A DNA stretch of 64,000 bases from Ruminococcus sp. GTDB lineage: Bacteria; Bacillota; Clostridia; Oscillospirales; Ruminococcaceae. Under the pieces are notes generated by a model, which was not told the DNA's origin, did no database searches, and was given only the letters and a program-made list of their open reading frames with translations. Position 1 is the first letter of the stretch, and each line of letters opens with the position of its first letter. The DNA is taken from assembly GCA_017519415.1 (NCBI GenBank), contig JAFWSI010000034.1:1-64000 (forward strand). The letters are read 5' to 3'. Of the stretch, positions 53,265 through 62,309 are shown one piece after another. The position numbers and the translations under genes were made by a program.

Positions 53265-54017
53265 ATGAAGCTCATATCATGGAACGTTAACGGCTTCCGC
53301 GCTTGTCTGCAAAAGGGCTTTGAGGACTTCTTCAAGGCTGCGGACGCTGATATATTCTGCCTGCAGGAAACAAAAATGCAGCCCGATCAGGCGGAATTCA
53401 ACCCCGAGGGCTACCACATATATTTTCACAGCGCCATAAAGAAGGGCTATTCTGGAACGGCTGTTTTCAGCAAGACCGAGCCCATAAACGTGACCTACGG
53501 TATCAACGGAACTCACCTCGACGAGGGACGCGTCATCACCTGCGAGTACGAGGACTTTTACTTCGTGTGCTGCTATGTTCCCAATGCTCAGGACGGTCTC
53601 AAGCGTATCGACTACCGCATGGAGTTCGAGGACGACATGAGGGCTTATCTCTCGGAGCTTGATAAAAAGAAGCCGGTTATATACTGCGGCGACCTCAATG
53701 TTGCTCACGAGGAGATAGACCTGAAAAATCCCAAAACCAACCGCGGCAATGCGGGCTTCTCCGACGAGGAGCGGGGCAAGTTCACGGAGCTTCTCGGTGC
53801 AGGCTTTGCGGATACCTTCCGCAGACTTTACCCCGAGACTGTCACTTATTCGTGGTGGTCGTACCGTTTCAGAGCCCGTGAAAAGAACGCAGGCTGGCGC
53901 ATAGACTATTTCGTGGTGTCGGAGCGCCTTATGGAGCGCGTGGTGAACTCCGAGATACTTACAGATGTAATGGGCAGCGACCACTGTCCCGTAATGCTTA
54001 CGATTGAACAAAAATAG
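53265..54017 (+). CDS. exoA: Exodeoxyribonuclease III
   Basis: 250 aa from MKLISWNVNGFRACLQ, with CGGAGGTATTACA upstream. EEP-fold nuclease: LQETKMQ (metal Glu), CGDLNVAHEEIDL, and GSDHCPVMLTI (catalytic His). AP endonuclease and 3' exonuclease in base-excision repair. Confidence 0.96.
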   Translation: MKLISWNVNGFRACLQKGFEDFFKAADADIFCLQETKMQPDQAEFNPEGYHIYFHSAIKKGYSGTAVFSKTEPINVTYGINGTHLDEGRVITCEYEDFYFVCCYVPNAQDGLKRIDYRMEFEDDMRAYLSELDKKKPVIYCGDLNVAHEEIDLKNPKTNRGNAGFSDEERGKFTELLGAGFADTFRRLYPETVTYSWWSYRFRAREKNAGWRIDYFVVSERLMERVVNSEILTDVMGSDHCPVMLTIEQK

Positions 54018-54154
54018 CAATATCATATACGCTGCATGGTTATCACATTGAAATATATACCAAAGTAGTTGACAAAAACAGCGGTTTTTAGTATAATATA
54101 TATGGCATGTAATATCTATATACCGATGACATAATAATGAAAGGATTGATGACC

Positions 54155-55948
54155 ATGAGAAAGAGAATATTGTCGTTTATAATGTCAGCTGCGTGCCTTG
54201 CAGCGTCAATAAGCGTACCGATGTCACACGCTCAGGATACTGCTCCCGCAGAAGTATCTGCTGAAGATGCTGAAAAGGGCTGTTCCTTCGATGATGTATA
54301 TAATATGACAGCGGAAGAAGTTAAGGCATTATTTGCGGCAAACAATATCGAAAACGGAAAGGTCTGGACTGCCGGGACCGTATCAGAGTCCATTAAGAAC
54401 GGTGTATATCCTGCATTTTATCTGAAACCGGATAAGTCCGTTTTTTATATTGAAGCATGGGACGATAACGGCCCCAACAAGATATATTATGCGGATTTTC
54501 TCTCTCTGTACGAGAATTACGGTCTGCCGGAAAATTATTTCTGGGCAGCGGGAAAGATATACGAAAGGACAGACGAGGAGGGCGGAAAGTACTGCGCAGC
54601 GCAAGTCATCCCGATCGCTCTCAGCTACGATGTGTATATGTCGCGGCTTGCGGCATTCCTGAATTATATCCAGCTCACACCTGATTTTGCCGGCTTCTAC
54701 GACGAGGATATGAGCGTGGGCTTCTACGGACAGGGAGCAGATAACGAAGAGATGGATATGTACAATGTCCCTCCCGAGAAAGCCGAGGACTTTACTGTTG
54801 ATTTTATAGGAGACTGCGATGCCTGGGGCGTAAAGAACGTCATGGAGGCAAACGGAGTAGAGTATCAGAAGATATGGTCAAAGTCTGACGTATCCGAGAT
54901 GCTGAAAAAAGGAAAATTCCCGTCAGCTGTCATAAAGGGCGATAATTTCAAGATCTCCGATGAGCGTATACAGCAGATGAGCGAAGAGGATCCCGAGGCT
55001 GTGATCTGTCTTGACGACGGTATCATGTGGTTTGTCGAGAAGATGTTCGATAAGCTGGGAGTACCTCCCGAGAAATACACCATGAAGCTCAGGACCTTCA
55101 GCATAGACGGTGAGAAGTACTGCAAGATAGCTGTTATCCCGCTTACCGTCGATTTCGATAAGTATGTCGGCGATCTTACTGCCGTACTTAATCTTCTCCA
55201 GTTCAAGCCTGATTTCTACAAGTTTGACGAAGAGGACGTGAATGAGAAATTCTATGAGAATATGGACGACGAAGGTCTAAGGAACCAGTACTGGATCCCC
55301 GACTGGAACAAGTATACCTTCAATGATATATACAATATGTCGGAGGAGGAGATAAAGGGCGTATTCTACAGAAGAGAGCTGGACGACGAGAACAGGTACA
55401 TCGTTTACAATTCCGATAACGTTTCTTACGGTACTACCACAGTGCTTATCAAATCCGATAATTATATTAACGAGGATAAGGAAGTCGATATGGACAAGCT
55501 CCGTTACTCTCTCGGACTTCCATATGATAAGTTTGAAATAGTCGTTGACAGAGACGGAAAGTTCTACAGTTACAGCAATGACGAGGGATATTATTACCCC
55601 TTCAAGAATCCCTGTCTGTGCAGAATAAAGGCCATAGCGGATGATGAAGAGACTGCGAAGAAGCTTTTCGCAGCGGCTATGAATCTGGTAGAGCTCAACA
55701 ACGATTTCGGATATGCTATCGTTGATAAGCCGGCGACTCCCGCAATGAAGGCACCTGAGACCGTAAGGGGCGACGCCAATAACGACGGCAGCTTCAATGT
55801 GTCCGACGTTGTTATACTCAACAGGTGGCTTATATCGGCAGACGGAGCCGAGCTTCCAAACTGGAAGGCAGTCGACTTTGACGGTGACGACAGGATAGAC
55901 GTTTTCGACCTTGCTATTATGAAAAAGGAGCTCGTGAAGAGCTTCTGA
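54155..55948 (+). CDS. Secreted three-repeat protein with C-terminal dockerin
   Basis: 597 aa. The third ATG is preferred, as AAAGGA then lies 9 nt upstream. Signal peptide to about residue 28 (AASISVPMSHAQ). Three repeats of roughly 170 residues follow: each starts with a SFDDVYNMTAEEVKALF-like helix, and ends SYDVYMSRLAAFLNYIQLTPDFAGFYDEDM in repeat 1 and similarly in repeat 2. The dockerin (GDANNDGSFNVSDVVILNRW, then DFDGDDRIDVFDLAIMKKEL) has two Ca-binding EF-loop repeats. It should plug into a cellulosome-like cohesin. The repeats are not a known hydrolase or CBM to me. Confidence 0.85.
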   Translation: MRKRILSFIMSAACLAASISVPMSHAQDTAPAEVSAEDAEKGCSFDDVYNMTAEEVKALFAANNIENGKVWTAGTVSESIKNGVYPAFYLKPDKSVFYIEAWDDNGPNKIYYADFLSLYENYGLPENYFWAAGKIYERTDEEGGKYCAAQVIPIALSYDVYMSRLAAFLNYIQLTPDFAGFYDEDMSVGFYGQGADNEEMDMYNVPPEKAEDFTVDFIGDCDAWGVKNVMEANGVEYQKIWSKSDVSEMLKKGKFPSAVIKGDNFKISDERIQQMSEEDPEAVICLDDGIMWFVEKMFDKLGVPPEKYTMKLRTFSIDGEKYCKIAVIPLTVDFDKYVGDLTAVLNLLQFKPDFYKFDEEDVNEKFYENMDDEGLRNQYWIPDWNKYTFNDIYNMSEEEIKGVFYRRELDDENRYIVYNSDNVSYGTTTVLIKSDNYINEDKEVDMDKLRYSLGLPYDKFEIVVDRDGKFYSYSNDEGYYYPFKNPCLCRIKAIADDEETAKKLFAAAMNLVELNNDFGYAIVDKPATPAMKAPETVRGDANNDGSFNVSDVVILNRWLISADGAELPNWKAVDFDGDDRIDVFDLAIMKKELVKSF

Positions 55949-55961
55949 CCGTTATAGAATG

Positions 55962-55996
55962 ATGCCCCGAAGCAATATATAATTGCTTCGGGGCAT
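55962..55996. terminator. Bidirectional terminator
   Basis: ATGCCCCGAAGCAAT / ATTGCTTCGGGGCAT, a 15-bp perfect stem between convergent genes, with T-rich DNA on the plus-strand side. Confidence 0.85.
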
Positions 55997-56011
55997 AGTG
56001 TTTTTGTGTCA

Positions 56012-57523
56012 TTATGTAATGCTGTCAAGTATCAGGGAGGGGATATTGTATCTGCCGTAGGTCAGGCGCTCGGAGCTGGAAAATCTGTAGCTGTTAGCCT
56101 CCTCGGCAGTAATGGCGCCCTCGTTGTAGGCTGTCAGGAGAGCGTCGTCGGACATTCTCAGGATAGTGTCCCTGTCAAGCTCATGAAGATGACCTGCGTT
56201 ATACATACCTATATTGTACCTTGCTATCAGCGACTCGGGACGGGAGAAGCAAAGCAGGGCAAACATAAGAGTGAATATCACAGCGGCGTGCTTTGCGAAC
56301 CTCATATCATAGCGGAACTGCTTTATGATTATAAGTATGAATATGAAGCCCAGCAGCACCATGAACCAGCTGGTATAGAATCTCAGCTCGGTAAGTCCGT
56401 ATCTTTCTATATACATTACCATTTTGCTCATTGCCGTGGCAATAAGTATGATAGTGAAAACGCTGAGGACAACGCTGTAAAGCTTCAAGGCAAAGGGCTT
56501 TTCCCTGCCCGCCTTCTTTGAGTGCAGGCTAATGGCACACAGCACGCCGAGATTTATGAGAGCTACCGCGAACAGCTCGAAGAAGCCGCGCCTTGCGTAA
56601 TCCGCATAGGTAAATCCCTCCGGCAGATCTTTCATGAAGGCAGAGAGGAAATAGCTTCCCTGAGATATGAAGAAGAGTACATAGAGTACGCAAATGGGAG
56701 TTACCGCAGTATACATGATAAGATTGCTTATAAAGCGGCAGTTATACAGCTTCTGGGTGCAGCTCTGCTCGTCGAGCCTGTTCAGCTCGCTGCAGTGGGC
56801 GTTTGAATAGAACATACCGAAGAGATACAGGGAGCAGGGCAGCGCCAGCGAGAGCTGAAAGATGAATTCCCATATATCGTCGCTGAATATCTTGTCGAAA
56901 AATCCGCTGAGCATACGCTCCACTCCGTCGTCCGCGGACATCAGCAGGACTGCAACAACGGCGGTCAGAGGAACAGTCAGAAGAAGTCCGATCAGTATCT
57001 TCTTTGCGTTGGAGCCTGTCTTTGAATTTGAAAGGGAATCGGAAGCAATGCTTGCCTGAGTGCCGAAATGAGAGAAGGGGAACTGGAATACTGCCTTGCA
57101 CATGGCAAAGGGCAGAAATCTTTCGATCCTCTCGTTTCCCGCTCCCAGGGAGTAGACGAGGTAAGCTCCCGCGCCGAAAAGGAATATGGCGTCAAGGTTT
57201 TTTATCAGGTTGTTTGAGGTCACGGAAAAGACAAGGCTGAATATATACATCACCGCTGTCAGGATCTTGTTGAAGCGGGTGAAACGGCAGTTCCTTTTTT
57301 TCATATAGATCACCGCCGCAGTGATAATGGCAATGTAGAGTCCCGTAGTGATAAATCCCATAGTGTGGAACAGAACGTATCTCACAAAGCAGAAGGCAGC
57401 TATCATCACGAATACCGACAGTATCCTTTCCGCCTTTGAATATTCGGGCTTTATCTTTTCCTTTACAGTTACGGGCTGAGGCACATAGGGCTGCTGCATC
57501 CCGCCGTAGATATTATTGTTCAT
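56012..57523 (-). CDS. DUF4153/DUF4173-type polytopic membrane protein
   Basis: 503 aa. Twelve or so hydrophobic segments, starting at about residue 35 (ILSVFVMIAAFCFVRYVLF). The soluble N-terminus is short and Pro/Gln-rich. A C-terminal cytoplasmic segment with HLHELDRDTILRMSDDALLTAYNEG matches the end of DUF4173 proteins. Function unknown. Last gene of a minus-strand membrane operon. Confidence 0.75.
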   Translation of the reverse strand: MNNNIYGGMQQPYVPQPVTVKEKIKPEYSKAERILSVFVMIAAFCFVRYVLFHTMGFITTGLYIAIITAAVIYMKKRNCRFTRFNKILTAVMYIFSLVFSVTSNNLIKNLDAIFLFGAGAYLVYSLGAGNERIERFLPFAMCKAVFQFPFSHFGTQASIASDSLSNSKTGSNAKKILIGLLLTVPLTAVVAVLLMSADDGVERMLSGFFDKIFSDDIWEFIFQLSLALPCSLYLFGMFYSNAHCSELNRLDEQSCTQKLYNCRFISNLIMYTAVTPICVLYVLFFISQGSYFLSAFMKDLPEGFTYADYARRGFFELFAVALINLGVLCAISLHSKKAGREKPFALKLYSVVLSVFTIILIATAMSKMVMYIERYGLTELRFYTSWFMVLLGFIFILIIIKQFRYDMRFAKHAAVIFTLMFALLCFSRPESLIARYNIGMYNAGHLHELDRDTILRMSDDALLTAYNEGAITAEEANSYRFSSSERLTYGRYNIPSLILDSIT

Positions 57524-57536
57524 ATTCTTTCCTCCT

Positions 57537-58010
57537 TTAATAGCTCCAGTGATGAAGGACTATGCGGTACTTCCCGTTATCGGAGGATATTACCTCCATA
57601 TCGGTATTCCTGTCCTCAAATTTATAGGCGATAACTCCTTTTTCGTGTTCCGCCGGCCTCAATACTGCGGGAACTTTCACATTTTCCGTGATGAACCTGT
57701 CAAGGTCCTTTGTCTCAAGCTCAAGTATCTCGTCCTCGCAGTCGGGCAGCGTACAGTTGTTCACATACTTCCGGAGCCTGATATTGTCGTCGACCTTTAT
57801 ATCGAAGCTCCTTTCCATATGCTGTGTGCGGACTTCATCAAAGCTGTAGAAATGAGTGCTCATATACTCTCCTATGCAAACTGTTGCAAGGGGCAGGGTC
57901 AGAAGCACAAGAAGTCCGAACAGAGTACGCAACAGCATTTTTATCAGCTTTTTATCCGCGGGAGTCTTCGGCGGAAACATTAGCTGTTTCATTCTTTCAA
58001 GCTCGTCCAT
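57537..58010 (-). CDS. One-pass membrane protein of unknown function
   Basis: 157 aa. A helix near residues 22-46 (IKMLLRTLFGLLVLLTLPLATVCIGEY), then an extracytoplasmic domain with two Cys (NNCTLPDCED), which could form a disulfide. No family recognised. Overlaps its upstream neighbour by 14 bp and is 13 bp from the DUF4173 gene. Confidence 0.65.
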   Translation of the reverse strand: MDELERMKQLMFPPKTPADKKLIKMLLRTLFGLLVLLTLPLATVCIGEYMSTHFYSFDEVRTQHMERSFDIKVDDNIRLRKYVNNCTLPDCEDEILELETKDLDRFITENVKVPAVLRPAEHEKGVIAYKFEDRNTDMEVISSDNGKYRIVLHHWSY

Positions 58011-58395
58011 TGCAGTTCAGAGCCTCCTGCTTCTTTCCTTTCAGATATGCCGCAGCTGCCATTATCAGCAGGTAAGGCACGAAAAGCAGCACCATCATGA
58101 TCGCTCCCGCGTCAAGGAAGGGATTGTGCTCCGGGGAGGTCAGCTCCGAAGCGGCAAGCAGCGATAGCAGCACGGCTATTGTCACCGCAGTCACGGAGAA
58201 GGGGATATGCGTTCTTGCGTTGGCTCTGACCGAAAGGGCGATCGCCGGAACGAGATTGCAGACAGCGTTCAGCCCCACATATACTCCGCCGAGAAACATC
58301 CACGGCGTCAGCGGTATCACCGACTGACAGCTGAAGCCTATCATAGTCAGGGATATGAATATGCGTATGAGAGTTTTTTTCCATTGTTCGTTCAT
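57997..58395 (-). CDS. Four-helix membrane protein of unknown function
   Basis: 132 aa. Four hydrophobic segments (IRIFISLTMIGFSCQSVIPL; VYVGLNAVCNLVPAIALSV; PFSVTAVTIAVLLSLLAAS; IMMVLLFVPYLLIMAAAAY) and a basic C-terminus. AGGAGGG precedes the ATG. Not assigned to a family. Confidence 0.65.
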   Translation of the reverse strand: MNEQWKKTLIRIFISLTMIGFSCQSVIPLTPWMFLGGVYVGLNAVCNLVPAIALSVRANARTHIPFSVTAVTIAVLLSLLAASELTSPEHNPFLDAGAIMMVLLFVPYLLIMAAAAYLKGKKQEALNCNGRA

Positions 58396-58496
58396 TTTGC
58401 TGCCCTCCTATTATATACTAAAAATATGTGTATAGTATGTTTACCGCCTGCCGCAGTACTGCGGGGACTCCTTATATGCCCCCTGTTTGCGGAAAA

Positions 58497-58655
58497 TTAT
58501 ATATCCTGTACCGTCATAATACTGACTGCCGCCGTTTTTCCGGCTGAGGGAGCCTTATCCTCCCTTGAATACCTGAACAGCTGAGCTATCATGAAGCCCG
58601 CACATATTATCCCGAAAGCCGCCAGTACAAGTACGATCCTTTTCAGTATCTTCAT
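58497..58655 (-). CDS. Small one-pass membrane protein
   Basis: 52 aa from MKILKRIVLVLAAFGI, with AGGAGGCGGACGGC upstream. One helix, then a polar end. It follows the HTH gene by 14 bp and is probably co-transcribed. Unknown function. Confidence 0.5.
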   Translation of the reverse strand: MKILKRIVLVLAAFGIICAGFMIAQLFRYSREDKAPSAGKTAAVSIMTVQDI

Positions 58656-58669
58656 ATGCCGTCCGCCTC

Positions 58670-58876
58670 CTATTCCCGTTTGAATTCCAGTATATCCCCG
58701 GGCTGACAGTCCAGTTCGTCGCATATTCTTTCAAGGGTCGAAAAGCGCACGGCCTTTGCCTTCCCCGTTTTAAGTATGGAAAGATTTGCGGTGGTGATAC
58801 CCACCTTTTCGGCAAGATCCTGAGAGGATATTTTCCTTTTTGCCATCATAACGTCAAGATTTACTATAATCGGCAT
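58670..58876 (-). CDS. YozG-like HTH regulator
   Basis: 68 aa from MPIIVNLDVMMAKRK; GGAGG lies 8 nt upstream of the ATG (a GTG 9 nt earlier is less likely). Compact Cro/C1-type HTH: ISSQDLAEKVGITTANLSILKTGKAKAVRF then LERICDELDCQPGDILEFK. This is the small regulator that pairs with DUF2975 membrane proteins. Confidence 0.88.
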   Translation of the reverse strand: MPIIVNLDVMMAKRKISSQDLAEKVGITTANLSILKTGKAKAVRFSTLERICDELDCQPGDILEFKRE

Positions 58877-58890
58877 AAGAAACACCTCCG

Positions 58891-59358
58891 TTATATAGTA
58901 AAGTCGTTTTCCGACTTTATTTCTACAGCCTTATCGAATACGTTTTTCAGGACTCTCATTATAAGTCCGAACATAACAGCCATAACGCCGATGAAGGCGA
59001 ATATGCTGCTCCACAGGCCGAATATCATCAGTACGACACCTGCCGCCATACATATCCAGGATATTCTTCTCAGGCAGCTTGTGTTCTTGTCCACGAACAC
59101 CTCGTCCCTGCTGATATTCTTCAGCAGCACATGGAGGTTCCACAGCGCCGCCAGCGCCAGTGCGTCGCAGATATACATGGTTATGCACATGGGTATGAAC
59201 ATGGTGCTCCTGTCGAATATGCTTGCAGCTTCATAGGCCATTTCATATTCGTACCACTCGGATATGGTGGGGATGAAGAAGGCTGTGAATATACATACTG
59301 CCGCCGCTGCGACAGTGAGTATACGCGATAAAAAAAGTGATCTGTCCTTGCTCCACAT
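58891..59358 (-). CDS. DUF2975 membrane protein
   Basis: 155 aa from MWSKDRSLFLSRIL; AGGAG is 10 nt upstream, so the longer open frame to 59469 is rejected. Four helices and the IFVDKNTSCLRRISWICM-like core of DUF2975 (here EVFVDKNTSCLRRISW). It pairs with the YozG-like regulator 14 bp downstream, a common two-gene module whose membrane protein may modulate the HTH protein. Confidence 0.82.
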   Translation of the reverse strand: MWSKDRSLFLSRILTVAAAAVCIFTAFFIPTISEWYEYEMAYEAASIFDRSTMFIPMCITMYICDALALAALWNLHVLLKNISRDEVFVDKNTSCLRRISWICMAAGVVLMIFGLWSSIFAFIGVMAVMFGLIMRVLKNVFDKAVEIKSENDFTI

Positions 59359-59523
59359 AAGTAAATGCTCCTTTATTACGGATTTTTGCGGCAAATCAGG
59401 AATTTTACAGTCCGTCTGTCTTGCTCGGTATTTCTTACTGTGATTAAAGTATAACACATAAAATATCATTTGTCAATAGGAAATTATCGTTTTTCAATAA
59501 TTTTTTTCTGTTTTACAAAGCGC

Positions 59524-59605
59524 TTGTGTTTTTTCTGAAAAAATGATAGAATAATATGTCTGAAATGGCAGCTCTCATTCGATTATATTATTGAATGCAT
59601 TCAAT
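59524..59605 (+). promoter_or_regulatory. Promoter and palindrome before sigma factor 2
   Basis: TTGTGT (59524-59529), 17 nt, TAGAAT (59547-59552), then a perfect 16-bp palindrome ATTGAATGCATTCAAT (59590-59605), immediately before AAAGGAGG. The palindrome could be an operator or a leader hairpin masking the ribosome binding site. Confidence 0.5.
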
Positions 59606-59620
59606 AAAGGAGGAATTCCG

Positions 59621-60199
59621 ATGACAGACAACGACCTGCGTTTGCTTATGGCAGAATCTGTACAGAAATGTCACAGAGCGGTCTTTGACAGATACTGCAA
59701 TTATGTTTACGCCGTAGTCATAAGCGTGCTGCGCGGCTGCGGAAGCCGCGAGGACATCGAGGACTGCGTCAGCGACGTCTTTTTGAAGATATATAAACGG
59801 TTCGACGAAAATACCGATCTTTCGGGCAGCCTCAAGAGCTTTATCGGAGCGGTCTCGCGGAATACCGCTATAGACGCATACCGAAGGCTCAGCGTAAGGA
59901 ACAGCAAAAGCGTATATATCGACGACGAAAGCACGGAGGAGCTGAGCTCCGGCGAGAGGCTCGCGGAAAATACGGAGAAGAAGGAACAGTCCCGTATTAT
60001 CCTCGGAAAGATAAGGGAGCTTGGCGAACCGGATTCGACTATAATAATCCAGCAGTACTATTACAACCGCTCTGCAAAGGAGATAGCAAAAAGCGTTTCC
60101 ATGACGGCCTCTGCCGTCCAGAAGCGCAGCAGCCGTGCAAGGCAGAAGCTCAGAGCCCTGCTCTCGGACGCAGGCATCGGTAAGGAGGGACTTATATGA
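59621..60199 (+). CDS. ECF-type RNA polymerase sigma factor (2)
   Basis: 192 aa from MTDNDLRLLMAES, with AAAGGAGGAATTCCG upstream. Region 2: VISVLRGCGSREDIEDCVSDVFLKIYKRF; region 4: LGEPDSTIIIQQYYYNRSAKEIAKSVSMTASAVQKRSSRARQKL. It overlaps the next gene by 4 bp, the same arrangement as sigma factor 1. Confidence 0.92.
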   Translation: MTDNDLRLLMAESVQKCHRAVFDRYCNYVYAVVISVLRGCGSREDIEDCVSDVFLKIYKRFDENTDLSGSLKSFIGAVSRNTAIDAYRRLSVRNSKSVYIDDESTEELSSGERLAENTEKKEQSRIILGKIRELGEPDSTIIIQQYYYNRSAKEIAKSVSMTASAVQKRSSRARQKLRALLSDAGIGKEGLI

Positions 60200-62097
60200 C
60201 GAAAAACGACCTTTTCGGGGAGCTGAACGATATGGATATTGAAGGTATTGCTCAGGATTTTCCTGTCCTCACCGATGAAGAAAAGGAAAGGATCTATTCT
60301 ATGAGCGAGAGAAAGTACAATTTATCAGACGAAAAAAATACAGAGTTCAATACAGAAACAGATGTAAGCGGTGTTGAGGTGTACAGGCGGCCGAAGTGGA
60401 AGACCGCTTCCATAGCGGCTTCTTTGACGCTGCTTATAGGCGCAGGAAGCTTCGGCGGATACAATATCTCCCGGCAGCTCAGAAACGGCGATAATAATGA
60501 TCCTGACGTTAATACGACGGTCTCTGAGGATATGTCAGCCGTGTCAACTGCAACTGCTGTGGATCCCCGTACCGAGGAATGCCGCCAGACCGCAGAGACT
60601 CTGCTGGCAGAGTATAACGACTTCCTTGAGCCTTTTGACCTTGACGCTATGCCAAAAAACGACTACGGCGGGCCAGTGGAAGGCGATTTCGCAAATATGA
60701 CCGAAGAGGAACTTGCCGCATTTGTTGCTGAAGAAGAAAAAAGGCGTGAACAGACAGACGCTGAACACGGTCAATATATTGATGAAATATGGTATGAGCT
60801 GGGAATAGGCGATTCTTACTATCCGAATTATACATGGCTCGGTTCATGGCGTTACACTCACTATGATATCGGCATGAAGTTCAGCAATACCGACGAGGTA
60901 ATGTCAAAGGCTCTCAGCTTTATGTCACAGAGCCTTATCGACAAACAGTTCCCCAAGCTCATAGGCGAGGAGCTCACAGATTATGAGCCGGACCGCTATT
61001 ACGATCAGAGTAAAGATAAGTGCCCTGATTTCGGTACCTATGCAATGTACAACGGCAGGCTCTACTGTGCTTCATTAAGTTCTTACTCTAATGAGCCTGA
61101 AAAAATAGACTCCGCCTACAAGTTCTATAATTACTTGAACGAGCCTGCGGAGATATACGACATCACCGATGATTCATTCACAGCCGTTGTAAAGTATGAA
61201 TTCACCAGTGTCCCCAACAAGTACGATATGACCATGAAGGTGACAAAAAAGGACGGAAACTGGATAATCGACGATATGGAGCCCACAGGTCCCGAGCTTG
61301 ACAGGCAGAAGCTTGATGTCATAGATAAGATGATGAACAGCGTTGACCTTTATGACAAGATAAGCGCAAAAAGTGTAAGTTTTTATAAAGCTCCGGAGGG
61401 TTCTCCTGCTTTAGTAAAGGATTATTCCGTATTTTATGATATTCTCTGTACAGATAACAGAGCCGCAAGGTCATATAGATTTGGCTATACCGGTGCCAGA
61501 TACAGCGGCAGTGAGGATATAGCAGATATGGCTGAATACGCTGAAAAAGATATAGATACGGACCATGAAAAAGAAACCGAATCCTATTGTGACGGTGAAA
61601 AACGCTATTACTGGCAGAATCCGGAGACTTCTGACGAAAATATAATTTCCAGCTGGAACGATTGCTTTTATCGTGACAGCGACGCCGATAAATACAAAGG
61701 CTTCGAAGCATTAAGATTGACCTCCAGTCATGCGATCGAATATGACCTTTCAATAAACAAGCCTGTTCTTTGCCCTGACGGACAGGGACTTGTAACCAAT
61801 TATCTCTATGAGCTCAATAACTGGGAAATCACAGGCGATATTAGCTTTGAGGGCAGAGACTGCTATGTTATCGAGGGAAAGCGTCCGGAAAAGGACTATG
61901 ATGAATATGAAATAGATAAATTTATGCTCTACATCGACAAGGAAACAGGAATACCGATGTTAGATATTTTGTACCGTGAAAACGGAGATATAGACACTGT
62001 TGATATGTACTTCGATGTAAAGTTAAATGACAAGGCAGAACCTGTTCCCGAAAAGGATATGAGCTGGTTCGACACAAGTATGGAAAACTATAAGTAA
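60196..62097 (+). CDS. Putative membrane anti-sigma/RseB-like protein (partner of sigma 2)
   Basis: 633 aa. Cytoplasmic residues 1-70 (acidic, MSERKYNLSDEKN), a helix (WKTASIAASLTLLIGAGSFGGY, about 72-94), a Thr/Ser-rich linker, then about 520 extracytoplasmic residues. The last 200 (YEYDLSINKPVLC ... WEITGDISFEGRDCYVIEG ... FMLYIDKETGIPMLDILY) look like the LolA/RseB lipid- or peptide-binding fold, though sequence alone does not prove it. Its stop codon TAA is the first three bases of the MITE-like element at 62095. Confidence 0.7.
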   Translation: MTKNDLFGELNDMDIEGIAQDFPVLTDEEKERIYSMSERKYNLSDEKNTEFNTETDVSGVEVYRRPKWKTASIAASLTLLIGAGSFGGYNISRQLRNGDNNDPDVNTTVSEDMSAVSTATAVDPRTEECRQTAETLLAEYNDFLEPFDLDAMPKNDYGGPVEGDFANMTEEELAAFVAEEEKRREQTDAEHGQYIDEIWYELGIGDSYYPNYTWLGSWRYTHYDIGMKFSNTDEVMSKALSFMSQSLIDKQFPKLIGEELTDYEPDRYYDQSKDKCPDFGTYAMYNGRLYCASLSSYSNEPEKIDSAYKFYNYLNEPAEIYDITDDSFTAVVKYEFTSVPNKYDMTMKVTKKDGNWIIDDMEPTGPELDRQKLDVIDKMMNSVDLYDKISAKSVSFYKAPEGSPALVKDYSVFYDILCTDNRAARSYRFGYTGARYSGSEDIADMAEYAEKDIDTDHEKETESYCDGEKRYYWQNPETSDENIISSWNDCFYRDSDADKYKGFEALRLTSSHAIEYDLSINKPVLCPDGQGLVTNYLYELNNWEITGDISFEGRDCYVIEGKRPEKDYDEYEIDKFMLYIDKETGIPMLDILYRENGDIDTVDMYFDVKLNDKAEPVPEKDMSWFDTSMENYK

Positions 62098-62272
62098 TGT
62101 GTCCTCAATAACCGCCTTATGACGGTTATTGCCCCGAACAAAGTTCGAAGAGCGCAAATTCATTTATAAAATAGGAAATTTGCGCATCACATTTCTTTAT
62201 GTCAAGCTCATTTTGCCCTTTGACAACGCTGAATTGTCTTAATGCCAATCCAGCGTTGTTGAGCAGACATTA
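62095..62272. mobile_element. MITE-like structured repeat, copy 2 (178 bp)
   Basis: Same ends (TAATGT ... ACATTA) and the same ordered modules as 18581-18828: AATAACCGCC-TTAT-GACGGTTATT, GAAC/GTTC, GCGCAAATTC...AAATTTGCGC, GCATCACATTTCTTTATGTCAAG, then a short terminal hairpin CAACGCTG/CAGCGTTG. It lacks the GGTGCAGG hairpin of copy 1. The left end overlaps the stop codon of the preceding gene. It also lies between convergent genes. Confidence 0.7.
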
Positions 62273-62280
62273 AATAACAG

Positions 62281-62308
62281 AAAAGCTCCCGGTGGTCCGG
62301 GAGCTTTT
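62281..62308. terminator. Bidirectional terminator of GH5
   Basis: AAAAGCTCCCGG-TGGT-CCGGGAGCTTTT: T-runs form part of the stem, so it works on both strands. Confidence 0.85.
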
Positions 62309-62309
62309 C

